Source: an uncultured Clostridia bacterium
GTDB lineage: Bacteria; Bacillota; Clostridia; Christensenellales; UBA3700
Assembly (NCBI GenBank): GCA_947176975.1
Contig: CAMWSW010000078.1
Location: forward strand, 1-5,538
DNA: 5,538 nt
Direction: 5' to 3'
A program made the translations under genes and the position numbers. Position 1 is the stretch's first letter. Each line of letters begins with the position of its first letter. Under the pieces are notes generated by a model. It was not told where the DNA came from. It saw nothing but the letters and a program-made list of their open reading frames with translations, and ran no database searches. Shown here piece by piece: positions 5,528 through 5,538 of this stretch.

Positions 5528-5538
5528 TTTTAAAAAAA

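Overview
The window carries one complete minus-strand locus: a transcriptional regulator of the XRE-cupin type followed by a four-gene spermidine/putrescine-type ABC importer in the order potA-potB-potC-potD. No gene is supported on the plus strand; open frames there are shadows of the pot genes. The strong AGGAGG-type ribosome binding sites, the lipoprotein form of the binding protein and the AT-rich consensus sigma-A promoter point to a Bacillota (Firmicutes), probably Clostridia-like, bacterium. I cannot name a genus.

Layout in the direction of transcription (right to left): 5538-5393 is an AT-rich control region with a consensus promoter (TTGACA-17-TATAAT). Three 17-bp GTTT-N9-AAAC dyads lie at or just downstream of the predicted transcription start, and a separate inverted repeat is centred on the -35 box. 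Next come the regulator gene (5392-4859) and a 179-bp gap with two hairpins and unused Shine-Dalgarno-like sequences. The transporter genes follow as a tightly overlapped block: potA (4679-3018), potB (3018-2239), potC (2245-1421) and potD (1424-72). The block ends at an intrinsic terminator (53-19).

How it works together (family knowledge plus inference): PotD is the lipid-anchored receptor that captures the polyamine outside the cell, PotB and PotC form the membrane channel, and PotA is the ATPase dimer that drives import. The regulator has an N-terminal helix-turn-helix and a C-terminal cupin, the architecture of PuuR-like polyamine regulators. It probably senses the substrate or a related metabolite and represses its own promoter through the dyads. 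Because I see no good promoter or U-tract terminator in the 179-bp gap, the regulator and transporter are probably co-transcribed.

The system is recognisable rather than new. The less ordinary points are the phased operator array, a lysine-rich insertion of about 75 residues in the PotA helical subdomain that contains an exact 18-nt direct repeat, an apparent second TOBE-like domain at the PotA C-terminus, and the structured leader before potA.
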